Assembly: GCA_027886185.1 (NCBI GenBank)
Contig: WOAB01000098.1
Coordinates: 2,666,001 to 2,730,000 of the forward strand
From: Rheum nobile
Taxonomy: Eukaryota > Streptophyta > Magnoliopsida > Caryophyllales > Polygonaceae
DNA length: 64,000 nt
Reading direction: 5' to 3'
The notes under the pieces are model-generated. The model ran no database searches. It was given only the letters and a program-made list of their open reading frames with translations, and was not told the DNA's origin. Positions 1 to 11,309 of the stretch are shown one piece after another. The position numbers were made by a program, and so were the translations under genes. Position 1 is the first letter of the stretch. Each line of letters opens with the position of its first letter.

Positions 1-470
1 CTAGGATTCGAGGGTTGTTTGAACTCTTGGATAGGTCCACCAAGGATTCGAGCAAAACGATCTTGATAAGGCCACAAGATCAGTGTTGGAATCTACCAAC
101 AAAAGAAAGAAAAAACAAATGAAAAAAAAAACGAGACAAGAGAACTTGATTTTTTCTTCAACTTGTCTATCTAAACTGAGGCAAAACAAGCCTTTAAATA
201 GGAAAAATGTCGACTCTAAACTTGGAGCCTAAGCCATGGCTAAATAAGATGGGTGACTCTAGGTGTAACGCCATGAATGAATGTCCATAAAAGCGTGACT
301 CTTGATATGTGCCATGAATGACCATAAAAGTATGACTCTTCACATGACTATCTTAATGGCAAGACTTTTCACATTACCGTCTTGATGGCAAGACTCTTCA
401 TCTTCAATGCCAATATGAAATTGACTTGATACCTTGTTCCTCTTTGGCGGTGCGGTTTCTCAGATCACAT
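1..470. other. No gene seen; degraded repeat DNA
   Basis: No open frame of note and no recognisable protein. The stretch has A-rich runs near 110-130 and short repeated phrases around 'GGCAAGACT' and 'GACTCTT' (about 280-400). It looks like old LTR-type sequence but I cannot assign a family. Confidence 0.4.
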
Positions 471-1063
471 CAAGTAGGCACATCAGTAGAATCAACTCAA
501 CAAATAGAGGAATTGTAGATATAATAAATGATATTAGAAATAGACTAACTCAAAATCAATTCTCAAAACTGGTAGTCACATGTGGACATATGGTACTAGT
601 GAAATTAGAAAACCTTTTCTAATGATAAGCTGGAACCATAGACTATAAAATATTTAGTTAAGTACACGAAAACTCTAATTTGCATTTGGAACAAAACAAT
701 GGTATGGAACTCGGATTGCATATACACCAACAATAATACAACTAGAACGAAAGTTGAGGTCTAGTACTGTCCACTGGAGATCGAGATTATCATATCTGAT
801 ATTCTTTGTCTTACAATGCAGATTATTCATATCTTTTGTAAAATCAATTATGTGGATGTCCTTATTGTAAACCTTAACCACAAACATTCACCGGAAGATA
901 TTTAAACCAACTCAGAACTTTTGATTCACATCCGAAAGGAAATTATAGCCTGACTTTCAAGTAAATCTTGAGATAAGTAGAAAAACAACATGTGAACAAA
1001 TTTCATACTGAAAATGTAAATTAGAGTTAAGTTTATTTCAAGATGGATCATATCAGGTTTAGA
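471..1063 (+). repeat. Left copy of ~600 bp direct repeat
   Basis: This stretch matches 10184-10783 in the same orientation, with scattered substitutions and small indels. Shared landmarks are 'CAGTAGAATCAACTCAAC' at the left and 'TTTAGATCC' at the right. The right copy lies just upstream of the SR splicing-factor gene. After the shared TTTAGATCC the left copy runs into an LTR fragment, while the right copy continues into the gene's upstream region. The repeat has no TG...CA ends, so it is not an LTR pair. It may be a duplicated piece of upstream DNA or a dispersed repeat. Confidence 0.75.
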
Positions 1064-1175
1064 TCCCTATTTTCTTTCAAACGACTCGTTCTTTCTAGCC
1101 AACGTATAATCCTTGACCTCATACTCCACAATCAAAGCGGATAGCGTCACGATATGAAATATGCCCAAAACAAGA
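1064..1175 (+). mobile_element. LTR fragment, same family as 58582-58961
   Basis: The piece ending in 'AAAGCGGATAGCGTCACGAT' and 'ATGCCCAAAACA' resembles the 3' end of the LTR that precedes the primer-binding site at 58964. A third, reversed copy lies near 26805-26870. It is a short remnant with no coding content. Confidence 0.55.
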
Positions 1176-1839
1176 CTCGTCCTACAATCTCTTATAGGTT
1201 GGAATAAAATAAGCCAACCAACCAATCTCGGAGTACTAGGCCTAAGGAAATCCAATGCCCTGCAATATAAACTAATTTGGAAAATCATTGCCAGACCAAA
1301 CAATTAGTGGATTAAAATAATCTCTGAAAACATATTTTAAATTTTAACAAAAGGGATAATTGCTCTTGACAATTGTCGAAGATGATGGAAATCAGACAAG
1401 ACTTTCAAAAGGGACTAATCTAGCAAGTTGGTGACGGAAAAAACAATCATGTTATTGACAGATAAACGGGTTCTCAAAGAGCCATTATGTGATACTGTGA
1501 CTATAACACCCGAAATCAACCCAAACACCAGAAGAGTTTTGGATATTAATAAGAAATGGAACAAATTAAAAATTGATCTGATTCTCCCACTAGATGTAAT
1601 ATCTGTAATCACAATCACTCATATTCCTATTAATCGAATCACTGACCGCGTGTATTGGGAGCCCAATAAAAATGGTTGTTTCTCTACAAAATCTGCAATG
1701 GAATTATATACGAAAAATAAACGATATAGTGCATATGACTCCTCTTGGATTTGGAAAATTGATACTTATCCCAAAGTTCAAAAATTTTCTACCGACCAAA
1801 ACGATATTGCATGAGAAATTGATTCCAAGATGTTTCATG
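1165..1839 (+). pseudogene. LINE ORF2 fragment (RT C-terminus and zinc-binding region)
   Basis: The plus-strand translation, with stops, gives an RT-tail pattern (GWNKISQPTNLGVLGLRK, then QYKLIWKIIARPNN). It continues as an open 128-codon stretch from 1428 containing DRVYWEPNKNGCFSTKSA, the pattern of the RT zinc-binding region (zf-RVT) of plant L1-type LINEs. The same region is seen in the LINE at 43.1-43.7 kb on the other strand. The fragment stops where a minus-strand LINE has inserted (poly-T from 1845). It is a dead remnant. Confidence 0.7.
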
Positions 1840-1959
1840 TACTATTTTTTTGTCAAAGAGGCGAGGGGGTTGTCCTCCCCCTAGCGTGTAACAAAAGTAA
1901 AGACAAAACAGAAATAGGAGGTTCGTACAAAGGATGAAAAACAAAAGGAAAAGAAAAAG

Positions 1960-2472
1960 CTAATGAAGCGAGGGAGTCCGCGACGTCGTTCGCTTCCCTG
2001 AAGACATGTTGGATTTCTCAATAAGGTTGACTGCAAGTTGCGAGTCTGTTTTGATGCACACTTTTCTGAAGCCGTTGTCCCATGCCGATCTTAATCCACC
2101 AAGAATACCCCACAGCTCCGCTATTGGGACTCTACACTGTCCTATATTGTGAATAACACCATGTAACCAATTTCCACTATTGTCTCGGATTAACCCAGCC
2201 ACAGCCGCACATCCTTCTACATTGACTGCCCCGTCCGAATTAAACTTAACCCACTCATGGTCCGGCCGAGTCTAGGAAATATGAACCATGGTTTTGTTGA
2301 CAATATTGGTGCCAATTTCCCTTCTCTTCCAAGCTTTAGAGTACTCAGTGCATCTATCTATGACAAATTTGGCAGGATTTCCAACATGAATTTGGTTTCC
2401 AAAAACCTCGCCATTTCTCCATCTCCATGCCCACCAGATACCAGTTGCAAAAATAGTTGACCAATCTCCCAC
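1960..2472 (-). pseudogene. LINE RNase H domain remnant
   Basis: Two minus-strand frames form a plant LINE C-terminus. 2272-2472 gives the linker (ATGIWWAWRWRNGEVFGN). 1960-2202 gives an RNase H-like fold with AGLIRDNSGNWLHG, then AELWGILGGLRSAWD and KTDSQLAVNLI. These match the usual order of 'G..RD..G.W', 'E..A...GL..A' and 'E.D...' segments in RNase H domains of plant LINEs, with the acidic residue in TDS. Frame breaks and stops separate the pieces. It is part of the split minus-strand LINE. Confidence 0.7.
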
Positions 2473-2479
2473 CCCACTA

Positions 2480-5400
2480 ATGTAACTCCCTCGACTTATG
2501 TCGGTAGTGCCACACGCCAGTGACCTCAGACTATAAGTCCAAAGTCACCCTAGGCTTTAATCGGAACAATTATACTTAAATACAATCATAAATAAGAGTA
2601 AACAAAGACAGAGTGAATAGCGAAAGACTTTTATATAGAATCTCGATCTTTTATTAAAATTTCTCTCGTAACTTGAGAAGGATAGTTTACAACCATATTA
2701 AAATTATAGCGTAAGACTTTTAAGTAAAACCCTAAACACATGACTAGTTAGATATGTATTACAACTCTTTACGAATATTAAATCAACATTACACATTTTA
2801 ATATTACTTTAGAATAAAACCTTCAACTACAAGCCTTCGTCTTCGATTGGTTACTTCAAATTGTCGGGGACGAACCTCTGATGTGCTGTATAGGATGGAT
2901 GACACCAGCCAACCATGCAAGGAAAATGAAAGGTTGGTCAGTCTAATGAATGACTACGCAAGGGCTCAAACAGAGTGGTTCTTGTAGTCGTATATAGTCA
3001 CTACCCTTGTTTCCTGAGTAAAACTTGGTAAACGGTATATGACTGTAGACTTCTGCTGAAAAAAATGAAGAGGTATGCTTAAAGAGAAGACTCCAATGAA
3101 TTGAGTCTTATGGGAAATTACATGAATTTGTTTAGGAACATTATATTATCACACAAAGTTTTAAAAACGCCTCGTTGAATATTTGGGTCCTCGACCAACC
3201 TCACCACATAATGCGAATCTAGATTGGAAATGGGACTTACTTTAGACAAGAGACCAAGCGGGTTCCACGTTATACTTCTCGCCCGAGGGTATATTAATTA
3301 TGTGCAAAACTGCACTTATCTTATTTAATTTCAAAACGCGCATTTACATTAAAGCTTTTAATCCACATTAATCTTGCAATGAGATATACAACATGGGACG
3401 AATCCTGAATTTCGACACTAGCTAAGTGCACCACCATTTATATAAAATAAGGGTAGGTCATAACCAAAAGTATTAAGGCAATTATCCTCCTAATATCAAG
3501 TTATAAAAAAACAACTAAATCTCGCAAGATAAATATCGTTTCTATGAATATTCGTGTTAACTAGCAATTATTATCCACACTAAAGCACAACAATCCACAC
3601 CAGTTATTGTCTAGCACTCTATAACAATATATATACATATATAAGGGTTATAGCTAGCATATATACAACCTAATAAAAAGGTTTATTTTACACACATTTT
3701 ATACACACAAGTTCCCAAACAAGAAATTAAGAATATTTATCCCAACTTAATTAAGACAATAGATTAATTATCAATTAAGGAAATATGGAATAAATTAGCA
3801 AGAGCGAACCGTCACTTGCCTTGAATCGAAGAAAATGAACGGTGTCTTGGAGATGGTTGCTTTCGAAAAGCAAAACGACTCCCTTTTTTATTCCAAATCC
3901 AAACGCAATTCCGAGACGTACCCAAATCATACACAATGAATAAATCATATTAGATAATTTATTCAATATCAATATGTGAAGGATATAATGTCTCGGTTTC
4001 TAATTGATTTTATTTAACTCATAAATAAATCAATTTTAAGGTTTTTTTATTAAACGATTATTTATGCGATTAAAAAGTAATTAGTCGTATATTCTAAGTA
4101 ATCATAGCATAAATCAATTAATAAATTATTTTATTTATAATCCTAAAATTTTCTAACTCGAAATATTATCTAAATGAATAGTGATAATTTACCCATTCAT
4201 AATATAAGATAATATTACAAAAATTATATTTAATTTTAATTTTTGTAAAATCAAATTAATCTTAAAATATTTTTCACTAATCTGGATTAATTAAATTAAC
4301 CAAGATTAAGCCTAAACAAGTCAAACTTAAGATAAGAAAAACACGAATTGGGCAAAATTCAACCTCGCCGGATCGCGTTCTTGCACCTCTCCGGAAAAAC
4401 GACAAATTGGTCGGTGTCTACGGAGGGATGGCGGCGGAAGGTTGTGTCTTTTGAAGAGGACTCAAAGAAGACTCCAATTGTGCAACCAATTGCAAGTTTG
4501 AAGCTCCCAATCACTCGAATTTTGCATATGAACAAGAGGGTATCGGTTTTAGGGTTCTTGGGGAAAGATGGATGAAATTGGATGGATTGGGATCGAAATT
4601 GAGGGCCTATTTATAGGGTTTTTTAAGGTTTTAATTCCCCCAACATAATCCATAGGATTCCTCCCCCAAATTGAATCCTATTTGATCCAATTTTGCAAAA
4701 AATGAATTCGTTCCAACCCAATGACATGTTTGAAACTCGGACAATATCCCGACGAATTAGCCTCTCTTAATACCAAGTGATTGAGGGATTACGTGTAGGA
4801 TAATGTCATCTTCAATGCCCAGTGTTAATTGCATTAATCGGGTTCAAATTCGAGCCAGAACCGCCATTGAAGGCATGCTTGAAGCTTGTGTGTTAATGGT
4901 GTTGTGGCTGGAGGAGGAAGAAGCCATATTTGGGTATTTGCACACGCGCCCCTGCTTTGGCTTAATTGCATATTTTTCCCAACTTTCTTAAGTTGTGGCA
5001 AAAATGCCCTTATTTTAACTTTTAAAATTTACCCAAACTTATTTATTTTAATATTGTAATTTTATAATACTATTTTAACCCAAAATTAAAGTATATAAAA
5101 TTTTAACTTAGGTTAAAAGAAGCTTAATCATTATTCTTATGAATTTGACCATACTTAAATCCTTAACAAAAATTTATTAAACTTGATTTAATTATTCTAA
5201 GTCAAAATTAATAAGTTTTATCTAAAATATAATTAACATAAGGTTAATCATAATTTAGACCATTCTTAGCTTAAAGAAATAACATACTTAGGACAATTAT
5301 TATTTTATCCTTTTATGGACAAACTAATAATTCTTATGACCTTTATTATTATTTAAAATTCTAAATTTACATTCATTGTTATACTTATTTATTTATTACT

Positions 5401-5594
5401 ATATCATACTATTATATAGCCCATATGATAATTTGTACCAAAAATTATCATAACCCAACCCTTGAACCTAAATTCATGAAAGTTTAAATTATTCCTCTAA
5501 AAGAAATAAAGTGAATTTCATAACTTTTATTATTATCAAATAAAATATATAGAAATTACATTAATACCCTTATGGTAAAATGAGAGTTATTATA
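2480..5594 (-). mobile_element. Degraded gypsy-type LTR, minus orientation
   Basis: The stretch begins TGTAACTCCCTCG and ends near GAGAGTTATTATA, a decayed TGTAAY...RTTACA pair typical of large plant gypsy LTRs. Its first ~900 bp is the reverse complement of the last ~900 bp of the solo LTR at 7285-9688. Shared phrases include CACACGCCAGTGACCTCA and the GGATGACACCAGCCAACCAT region. The rest is AT-rich with no open frame above 100 codons. A possible polypurine tract and 3' internal sequence follow at 5595-5640 in minus-strand reading. The right boundary is uncertain. Confidence 0.5.
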
Positions 5595-6970
5595 ATACTA
5601 CCCCTTTAAAAATAGTTTCGACCCCGAAACTAGCACCACCAATATAGAGGTATCGGTTTTCACATTAACCTCTCTACTTGAGTTTAGTATCCTCAATTAT
5701 TTCATACTCGAAATTAATCCTAGGAAAGTCAATCAGTTTCCTCAACCATGACATTATCTCGTATATCTCCTAAGAAGTTTCATTATTTATCTTAATTAAA
5801 TCTGGCTCTTATGCCATCTCTAACCCAGATCCTTTCCAAGAATAATTTAAATCATTCCATTAATCAGGCTCTAACATAAACCTTTAGGATTTCTTAATTT
5901 TTCCCTAATAATCACACAACGTTTTATTCCTATTTTCCTCAACATAATTTTTAATAATTCTTTTAACACGATCATGATCAATCACCTATTTATCCAACAT
6001 GTGCCATAAGATCACCTTATTAACCATAGATCAAATTTTCATCAAGTCCAGTTAATAAAAATCCATAACTTACGTTATCCCACACTTTTAATCCTCATAA
6101 TCAAAACAAACTTTTATCGACTGAGTTTGTTATTTACCCATAAATCCTTAAACACTTAATTGTCGTCACACAATTTATTATCCCAAATTAAACCAATCTT
6201 TTGCTCAAGAAATTTACTATTTACCCAGGACTAAATCGACTTAGTACTCCTCATATCTTTATATCATTTCCTTAAGAAAGACTCATAATGAAACCTTTAA
6301 ATAGTTTTTTTTTCAAAATACTAATTTCACACATCTAGCTCTTCCAAAGTCTTTATAACTACTTGTCCCACAACAGACACACTCAATTATAAACACCATA
6401 ATCATAACTTTTAAATTTTAAAGTTTAACTCAAAATCGTATTAGAGTATAATCAGTTTAGAGAAACCAACTCCTAATGAAATACATCTCTTACAAATTTA
6501 TTTACTTACATAAATAATTTATATTAAGTAATTTGAGCTTTATATTAGCTCACCACACAAATTATTACCACAACCAATGCTCGGAGTATACACATAAGAG
6601 ATAAGTCTCGAACTCCATAGAGCATTAGCTACACACACTTAATTTCTTATGACAAGAAATACTTACAATACTAAACTCTTGAGACAATGCTCGTCAACTC
6701 GAGCAAATGAAACAAATAATGTCAATATCCAACTTGACATTATTCCAAGTATATAAAGAGATTCTTATGAATGGATCTAAGGATTAAGTAACAGAATTGA
6801 AGCTTGCAGAAGTTTGAAAACCACTTATTATTAAACCTTATACTTTCAAACTTTATACTTTATTTTAATAAAATACTTATTTGTATAGTTATTTCCTTAA
6901 CTAGTGACATTTATAAACTTTACCAAAACTCAAACTACACTTTCAATATTATAACCATAAACTTAGTTTT
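5595..6970 (-). other. AT-rich degraded internal remnant of LTR element; no gene
   Basis: This AT-rich stretch has no supported coding region. Position (next to the LTR at 2480-5594) and 'AGTTTCGACCCCGAAACTAG' at 5616-5635 suggest the 3' internal end of a gypsy element read on the minus strand. No pol motif is legible. Confidence 0.3.
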
Positions 6971-7284
6971 AACCATTACCACACCATTTTATAATTCTCT
7001 CAGAAGCTTTAAGCTTCCAAATTTTTTTGAACATTTGGGCATCCAGATTGCAATGACTTCCGCTCATTGTAAGAGTTTCATAACCTGATGCAATAGAGTA
7101 GTCGCCATTGGCGGTGCCATGCCAGCTTAAAGAGTCCAAGCATCCGGGGTCGGTTCTCACCGTAACCGAGGCAAGCTTGAAGATGTTAGAAGCAACTAAG
7201 AATGTAGAGAGGAAGGGCCAATTCCATCCTTGACTCTCATTCCAATAGTTGTACACAACATCTTCCTTCATCCCCTGGGGGATC
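6969..7284 (-). pseudogene. LINE zf-RVT fragment
   Basis: The 100-codon minus-strand frame includes the zf-RVT pattern of plant LINEs: SLSWHGTANGDYSIASGYE followed by IWKLKASERIIKW. It joins the RT-tail piece at 9694-10085 once the solo LTR between them is ignored. The frame degrades at the left edge. Confidence 0.65.
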
Positions 7285-7599
7285 TGTAATATCCCTCATT
7301 TTTAGTAAGGATATTTGGTTAATTTTCTCAACCGTCGTTCAATAATTATTTCGCTTTCAGAGGAATTCGGATTTTCTGTAACATCTTTGATCTCCGTAAT
7401 AATTCCTTGAGTGGTATAAAATACATTCGATGTATTTTCGGGACTTAGAATATTTGTTTGGATACAAACATATAATTTCCGGGGTTTAAAACCCATACCA
7501 AAACCAATTCCCCATAACATTTGCACGCCTGCCACGAATACTCCCCAACGTGGCATCCATGCACTGAAGGGGGGGAGGTCGACCACCTCTTCCTGGAGC

Positions 7600-7607
7600 T
7601 ATATAAG
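7600..7607 (+). promoter_or_regulatory. TATA box of the solo LTR
   Basis: TATATAAG about 315 bp into the LTR, followed by pyrimidine-rich sequence. This fits an LTR promoter, although the element has no downstream internal region left. Confidence 0.5.
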
Positions 7608-8660
7608 AGCCCGATCTAGAGGTTTATAGGCACCCATCCCGTTTCCCCCGCTTCACCATCTCTCCCCGGCGTCGTCTCCATCTTCTCCGGCGAGCCGCGA
7701 CAAAGACCGCCCCTGTCGTTGCTGTCGTCGTGCCCGACGTTGCTGTTGCGTCCGACGTCGTCGCTGCTGCGGTTCCCGCCGGCGTCGTGAAGCCCATCCC
7801 AGCGAGCCTTCTCCGTTCTCCTTTCGTGCCCAGTCGTGTCGTGTCGCTGTGCTTCTGAGCTACTACGTGGTCACCGCTGCTGTGCCGAGCTGCCGTCGTC
7901 GCGCCGCTGCTGCTGGTGGCTGCTCCGTCCCGACGAAGCTCCTCCCCGGCGAAGTCCTACTGTGCCGCCGGTGAGCTGATGTTGAAGCTCCGTTGCAGCT
8001 GTTGTTGTTGTTGTCATGAAGGAGGAAGAAGACAAAGGGTGGGCCCCCTCTTATTAATTAGCTCTTTGTTGGGCCGTAAAGCCCAATTAGCCTTCAGTCC
8101 AAATTTTACCCGAGATCAATCAAACGTTATAACGTTAATTGTTGGATCGCGTGTGGACCCGTAATCTTGCTGGAGCTATCCGAAGCATAGGCCATATCCC
8201 CGGAAAGGATATCATCAGTAGTCGTCTCGTCTAGATTCATCGCCGAATCTACTTAAGGCAAGTGGCGGTTTGCTCTTGCTTAATCATTCCATGTTTTATT
8301 AATTATCAATTGCTTTTAATTGTTAATTAAATTGGAGTGAACTGTTGTTTTCATTTGGGAACAGATTTTATAAATAATGTGATTAAAATATGATACTATG
8401 ATAGGTTGTATATATTGCTAGAAACAACGCTATTATACTTGTTAATGACCGTAATGGTTTTGTTGTGGGTTTAAATGTGAACTTTAATGCTAGAATATCA
8501 CGAGTATTCGTAGGAACGATATTCCTTGTAAGGATAGTCGTTTCTTTATAATTCTCTTAAGATCGTGACCCATTGCTTCTTATCCATCTATAAGGATCTG
8601 AAGTGTTAAGCACCTTGCTAGTGCAATTTGGGTGGACGTAATGTCACCCTGTGTATTAAA

Positions 8661-8764
8661 GGTTCGTAGTTACTCGAAATCATAAAAGCTCGTAGTTACT
8701 CAAAATCATAAAAGTTCGTAGTTACTCGAAATCATAAAGGTTCGTAGTTACTCGAAATAATATT
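8661..8764 (+). repeat. 26-bp tandem repeat, about four copies
   Basis: Units begin at 8661, 8687, 8713 and 8739 and share GTAGTTACTCGAAATCATAA, with G/A and C/T changes between copies. The array is internal to the solo LTR. Confidence 0.9.
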
Positions 8765-9693
8765 AAAAGCTTTAACAATAATAATAGTTTTGGAATTAAA
8801 TAAGATAAGTGCGGTTAGGCACATAATTAATGAACCTTGGGCGAGAAGTACAACGTGGAAACTCGTCTGGGCTTCGGTTAGAGTAAGTCCTCTTTCCAAT
8901 CTGGATTCGCACTAAGCGGTGAGGTTGGTCGTGGACCCAAATAGTCAAGTCGCTTTTAAACTCTTGTGTGAAATTATAAGGTTCCCAAACACTTGTCATA
9001 CTTTCCGATAAGACTCAATCTCTTGGAGTCTTTCCTTCGTATGTTTCCCATAAGACTCATTTCCTTTGGGAGTCTTCTCTTCAGTGTATATCTAAATATT
9101 AATCATTCCGTGAAAGTTTCGGGTTATATATCGTTCCTTCGGTTATTATTCGAGGAACAATGATAGTAAACGATTACGATCACTAGAATCATTCTGTTTT
9201 CACCCTTGCATAGTCTTTCATTAGACTAACCAATCGGGTTTTATTCCTTGTATGGTTGGCTGGTGTCATCCGTCCTATACGGCACATCAGTGGTTGGTTC
9301 CCGAAGTCGAAGTAACCAGTTGAAGAAGAAGAGGCTTGTAGATGAAGATTTAAGTGTCAGTGTTTTAAGTTGTTAAGTATTACTTTAATATATCTTTATA
9401 ACCTAGCCATGTTTTAGGTTGATTCTTAAAAGTCTTCCGCTGTGTAATTTATAAGTCTTCCGTTGAGATTTTACTCTATTGTGTAAACGCTACTCTCGTT
9501 TGATGAGAGATCTTTTAATATAAAAGGGTCGAGTTTCATATATAAATGTCTTCCGCTGTTTAATCTTTCATTTAATATATTCACGTATTTAAGTTTAATT
9601 GTTCCGATTAAAGCCTAGGATGACATCGGACAGTAACGTTTGAGGTCACTGGCGTGTGACACTATCGGTATAAATTGGGAGTGTTACAGGATC

Positions 9694-10085
9694 ACAGTGA
9701 TAGCCACATCTTTTAGAGGAATATTGAATATCCACTTGTCAATCTAGAAGAGAATGGTAGTTCCATTGCCCAAGTTCCAACAACATCCTTTAGCAATCAC
9801 CTGTGGATTCCTTTTTAGAGGCTCCCCCAGACATGGGAAGGTCCCTCAATATTCGTTGATGTGTTTCAGACGTCTTTAAGCTTTAAGACATTACTCCATA
9901 GTCTATTGTTATCAAGGAGAAATCTCCAGCCAAGCTTTCCTATGATTGCAAGGTCCAGGTTTATCATGGAGCGCACCTCAAGTCCACCATGTCGTTTAGC
10001 AATACAAAGATTCTCCCATTGTACCAGATGGATTTTCCTGTGCTCAGTATCACTCCTCCATATAAAGTTTCTACAAGATTTGTCA
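9694..10085 (-). pseudogene. LINE RT C-terminal fragment
   Basis: The minus-strand translation, with stops, gives FIWRSDTEHRKIHLVQWENL, CIAKRHGGLEVRSM and LAIIGKLGWRFL. This is the conserved stretch after the RT core of plant LINEs ('W..v..pk..GGLGir....N.Al..K..WR'). It is upstream, in LINE order, of the zf-RVT piece at 6969-7284. Confidence 0.65.
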
Positions 10086-10183
10086 ATGTTTCATGGACTG
10101 TGTACATACCAAACTAAAGACAATATATATATTTATACACTGCACCCATACAATACCGACAATTAATAAATTAAATGTTGAAA

Positions 10184-10783
10184 CGAGTAGGCATATCAGT
10201 AGAATCAACTCAACAAATAGAGGAATTGTAGATATAATAGAGATATCGTAGACTAACTCAAAACCAATTCTCAAAACTAGCAATCAAATGGTGGAGCATA
10301 TAGTACTAGAGAAATTAGAAAACCTTTTCTAATGATAACCTGGAACCATAGACTATAAAAGATTTAATTAAGTACACAAAAACTCTATTTTGCATTTGGA
10401 ATAAAACAAAGGTATGGAACTCAGATTGCATATACACCAACAATAATACAACTAGAAGGAAAATTGAAGTCTAACACTGTCCATCGGAGATCGAGATTAT
10501 CATCTCTGATATTCTTTATCTTATAGTGCAGATTATTCATATCTTTTTTGAAATCAATTTTGTGACTGACCTTATTACAAACCTTAACCACAAACTTTCA
10601 CCAAAAGATATTCAAATCAACTCAAAACTTTTAATTCTAATCCGAAAGAAAATTATAGATTGACTTTCAAGTAAATCTTGAGATAAGTAATAAAAACAAC
10701 AACATATGAACAAATTTCATACTGAAAATGTAAATTAGAGTTAAGTCTATTTCAAGATGGACCATGTCGGTTTTAGATCCATT
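10184..10783 (+). repeat. Right copy of ~600 bp direct repeat
   Basis: This is the partner of 471-1063. It ends about 530 bp before the start codon of the SR gene and about 160 bp before its likely transcribed leader, so it forms part of that gene's upstream region. It has no coding content. Confidence 0.75.
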
Positions 10784-11309
10784 CAGATTTGGGTATGTTT
10801 TTGGGTTGGCCCGTTCAAATTCGGCCCATTTTTAACTCTTAATCATTTTGGGTTTGGTTAATATTAGATTGGGTTCGATTCGGTTTTCGAATTGAGCAAC
10901 TTTTTGATTTTGGATGGGGTCGGTTCTTCCCATCTCTACATGAAAGACTGGAAGTACGGAACGCTGAGCTATTGCAAAAGGCTACGGTTGCGCTAGGCAT
11001 CTATTTTTGGATTTTCTCCGATTTTTGTTACGAGCGGAAGCACGATATTTTTTGCGCTCTCTTCTTCTCTGCAAAAACCCTAGCAAAAGGTGTATCCTTC
11101 TCTCGTGTACTTCGCCGAGACTTGCGTTCGTATTCCAATCTTGCCATTCTTGAACCCTAACATGTTTAGATTAATCGCCTTTTCGTCCCTTTTTCTTCCA
11201 GATTGTTTTACTCGTCTACTGCCTTAGATCTCCAAAGTTATTCTTTTGGTGTCTTGGGGAATTAATTTTTGATTTGATTTTTATTATGCAGTAGAAGAAA
11301 AGGAGGAGG
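10784..11309 (+). promoter_or_regulatory. SR gene upstream region, 5' leader and leader intron
   Basis: 10784-10940 is AT-rich, with repeated GGTTCGG/GGGTTNGG phrases. A leader intron is likely. Its acceptor is the TTTTTATTATGCAG ending at 11290. A plausible donor is AAAAG/GTGTAT at 11089/11090. The purine-rich leader TAGAAGAAAAGGAGGAGG then runs straight to the ATG at 11310. No clear TATA box was found. A leader intron is common in plant SR genes. The donor choice is an inference. Confidence 0.5.

Larger units (their letters stand above)
7285..9688 (+). mobile_element. Solo LTR, 2404 bp, TSD GGATC
   Basis: It starts TGTAATATCCCTC and ends GGGAGTGTTACA. It is flanked by perfect 5-bp direct repeats GGATC at 7280-7284 and 9689-9693, so it is a complete LTR with no internal region. 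This is the usual product of recombination between the two LTRs of one element. It lies inside a LINE remnant whose coding sequence continues on both sides. It contains a TATA box (7600-7607), a GC-rich pyrimidine-rich stretch (7620-8160) and a 26-bp tandem repeat (8661-8764). The short frame at 7916-8164 is chance. Confidence 0.9.
1830..10095 (-). mobile_element. Minus-strand LINE split by two later insertions
   Basis: A poly-T run (1845-1851) marks the tail of a minus-strand LINE. Its pieces are the RNase H region (about 1850-2479), the zf-RVT region (about 6975-7284) and the RT C-terminal region (9694-10085). ATGTTTCATG at 1830-1839 recurs at 10086-10095 and is the likely target-site duplication. 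The pieces are separated by an LTR element (2480 to about 6970) and a solo LTR (7285-9688). The host of the insertion is the plus-strand LINE fragment at 1165-1839. About 100 residues between the zf-RVT and RNase H parts were not found, so some sequence is probably lost. Confidence 0.65.

Noticed and set aside
7916..8164. 82-codon plus frame in the solo LTR
   Set aside because: It lies in the GC-rich leader part of an LTR and has no resemblance to a protein.
471..10783. The ~600 bp direct repeats as LTRs of one element
   Set aside because: The ends lack TG...CA, there is no primer-binding site or polypurine tract beside them, and no target duplication flanks the pair.
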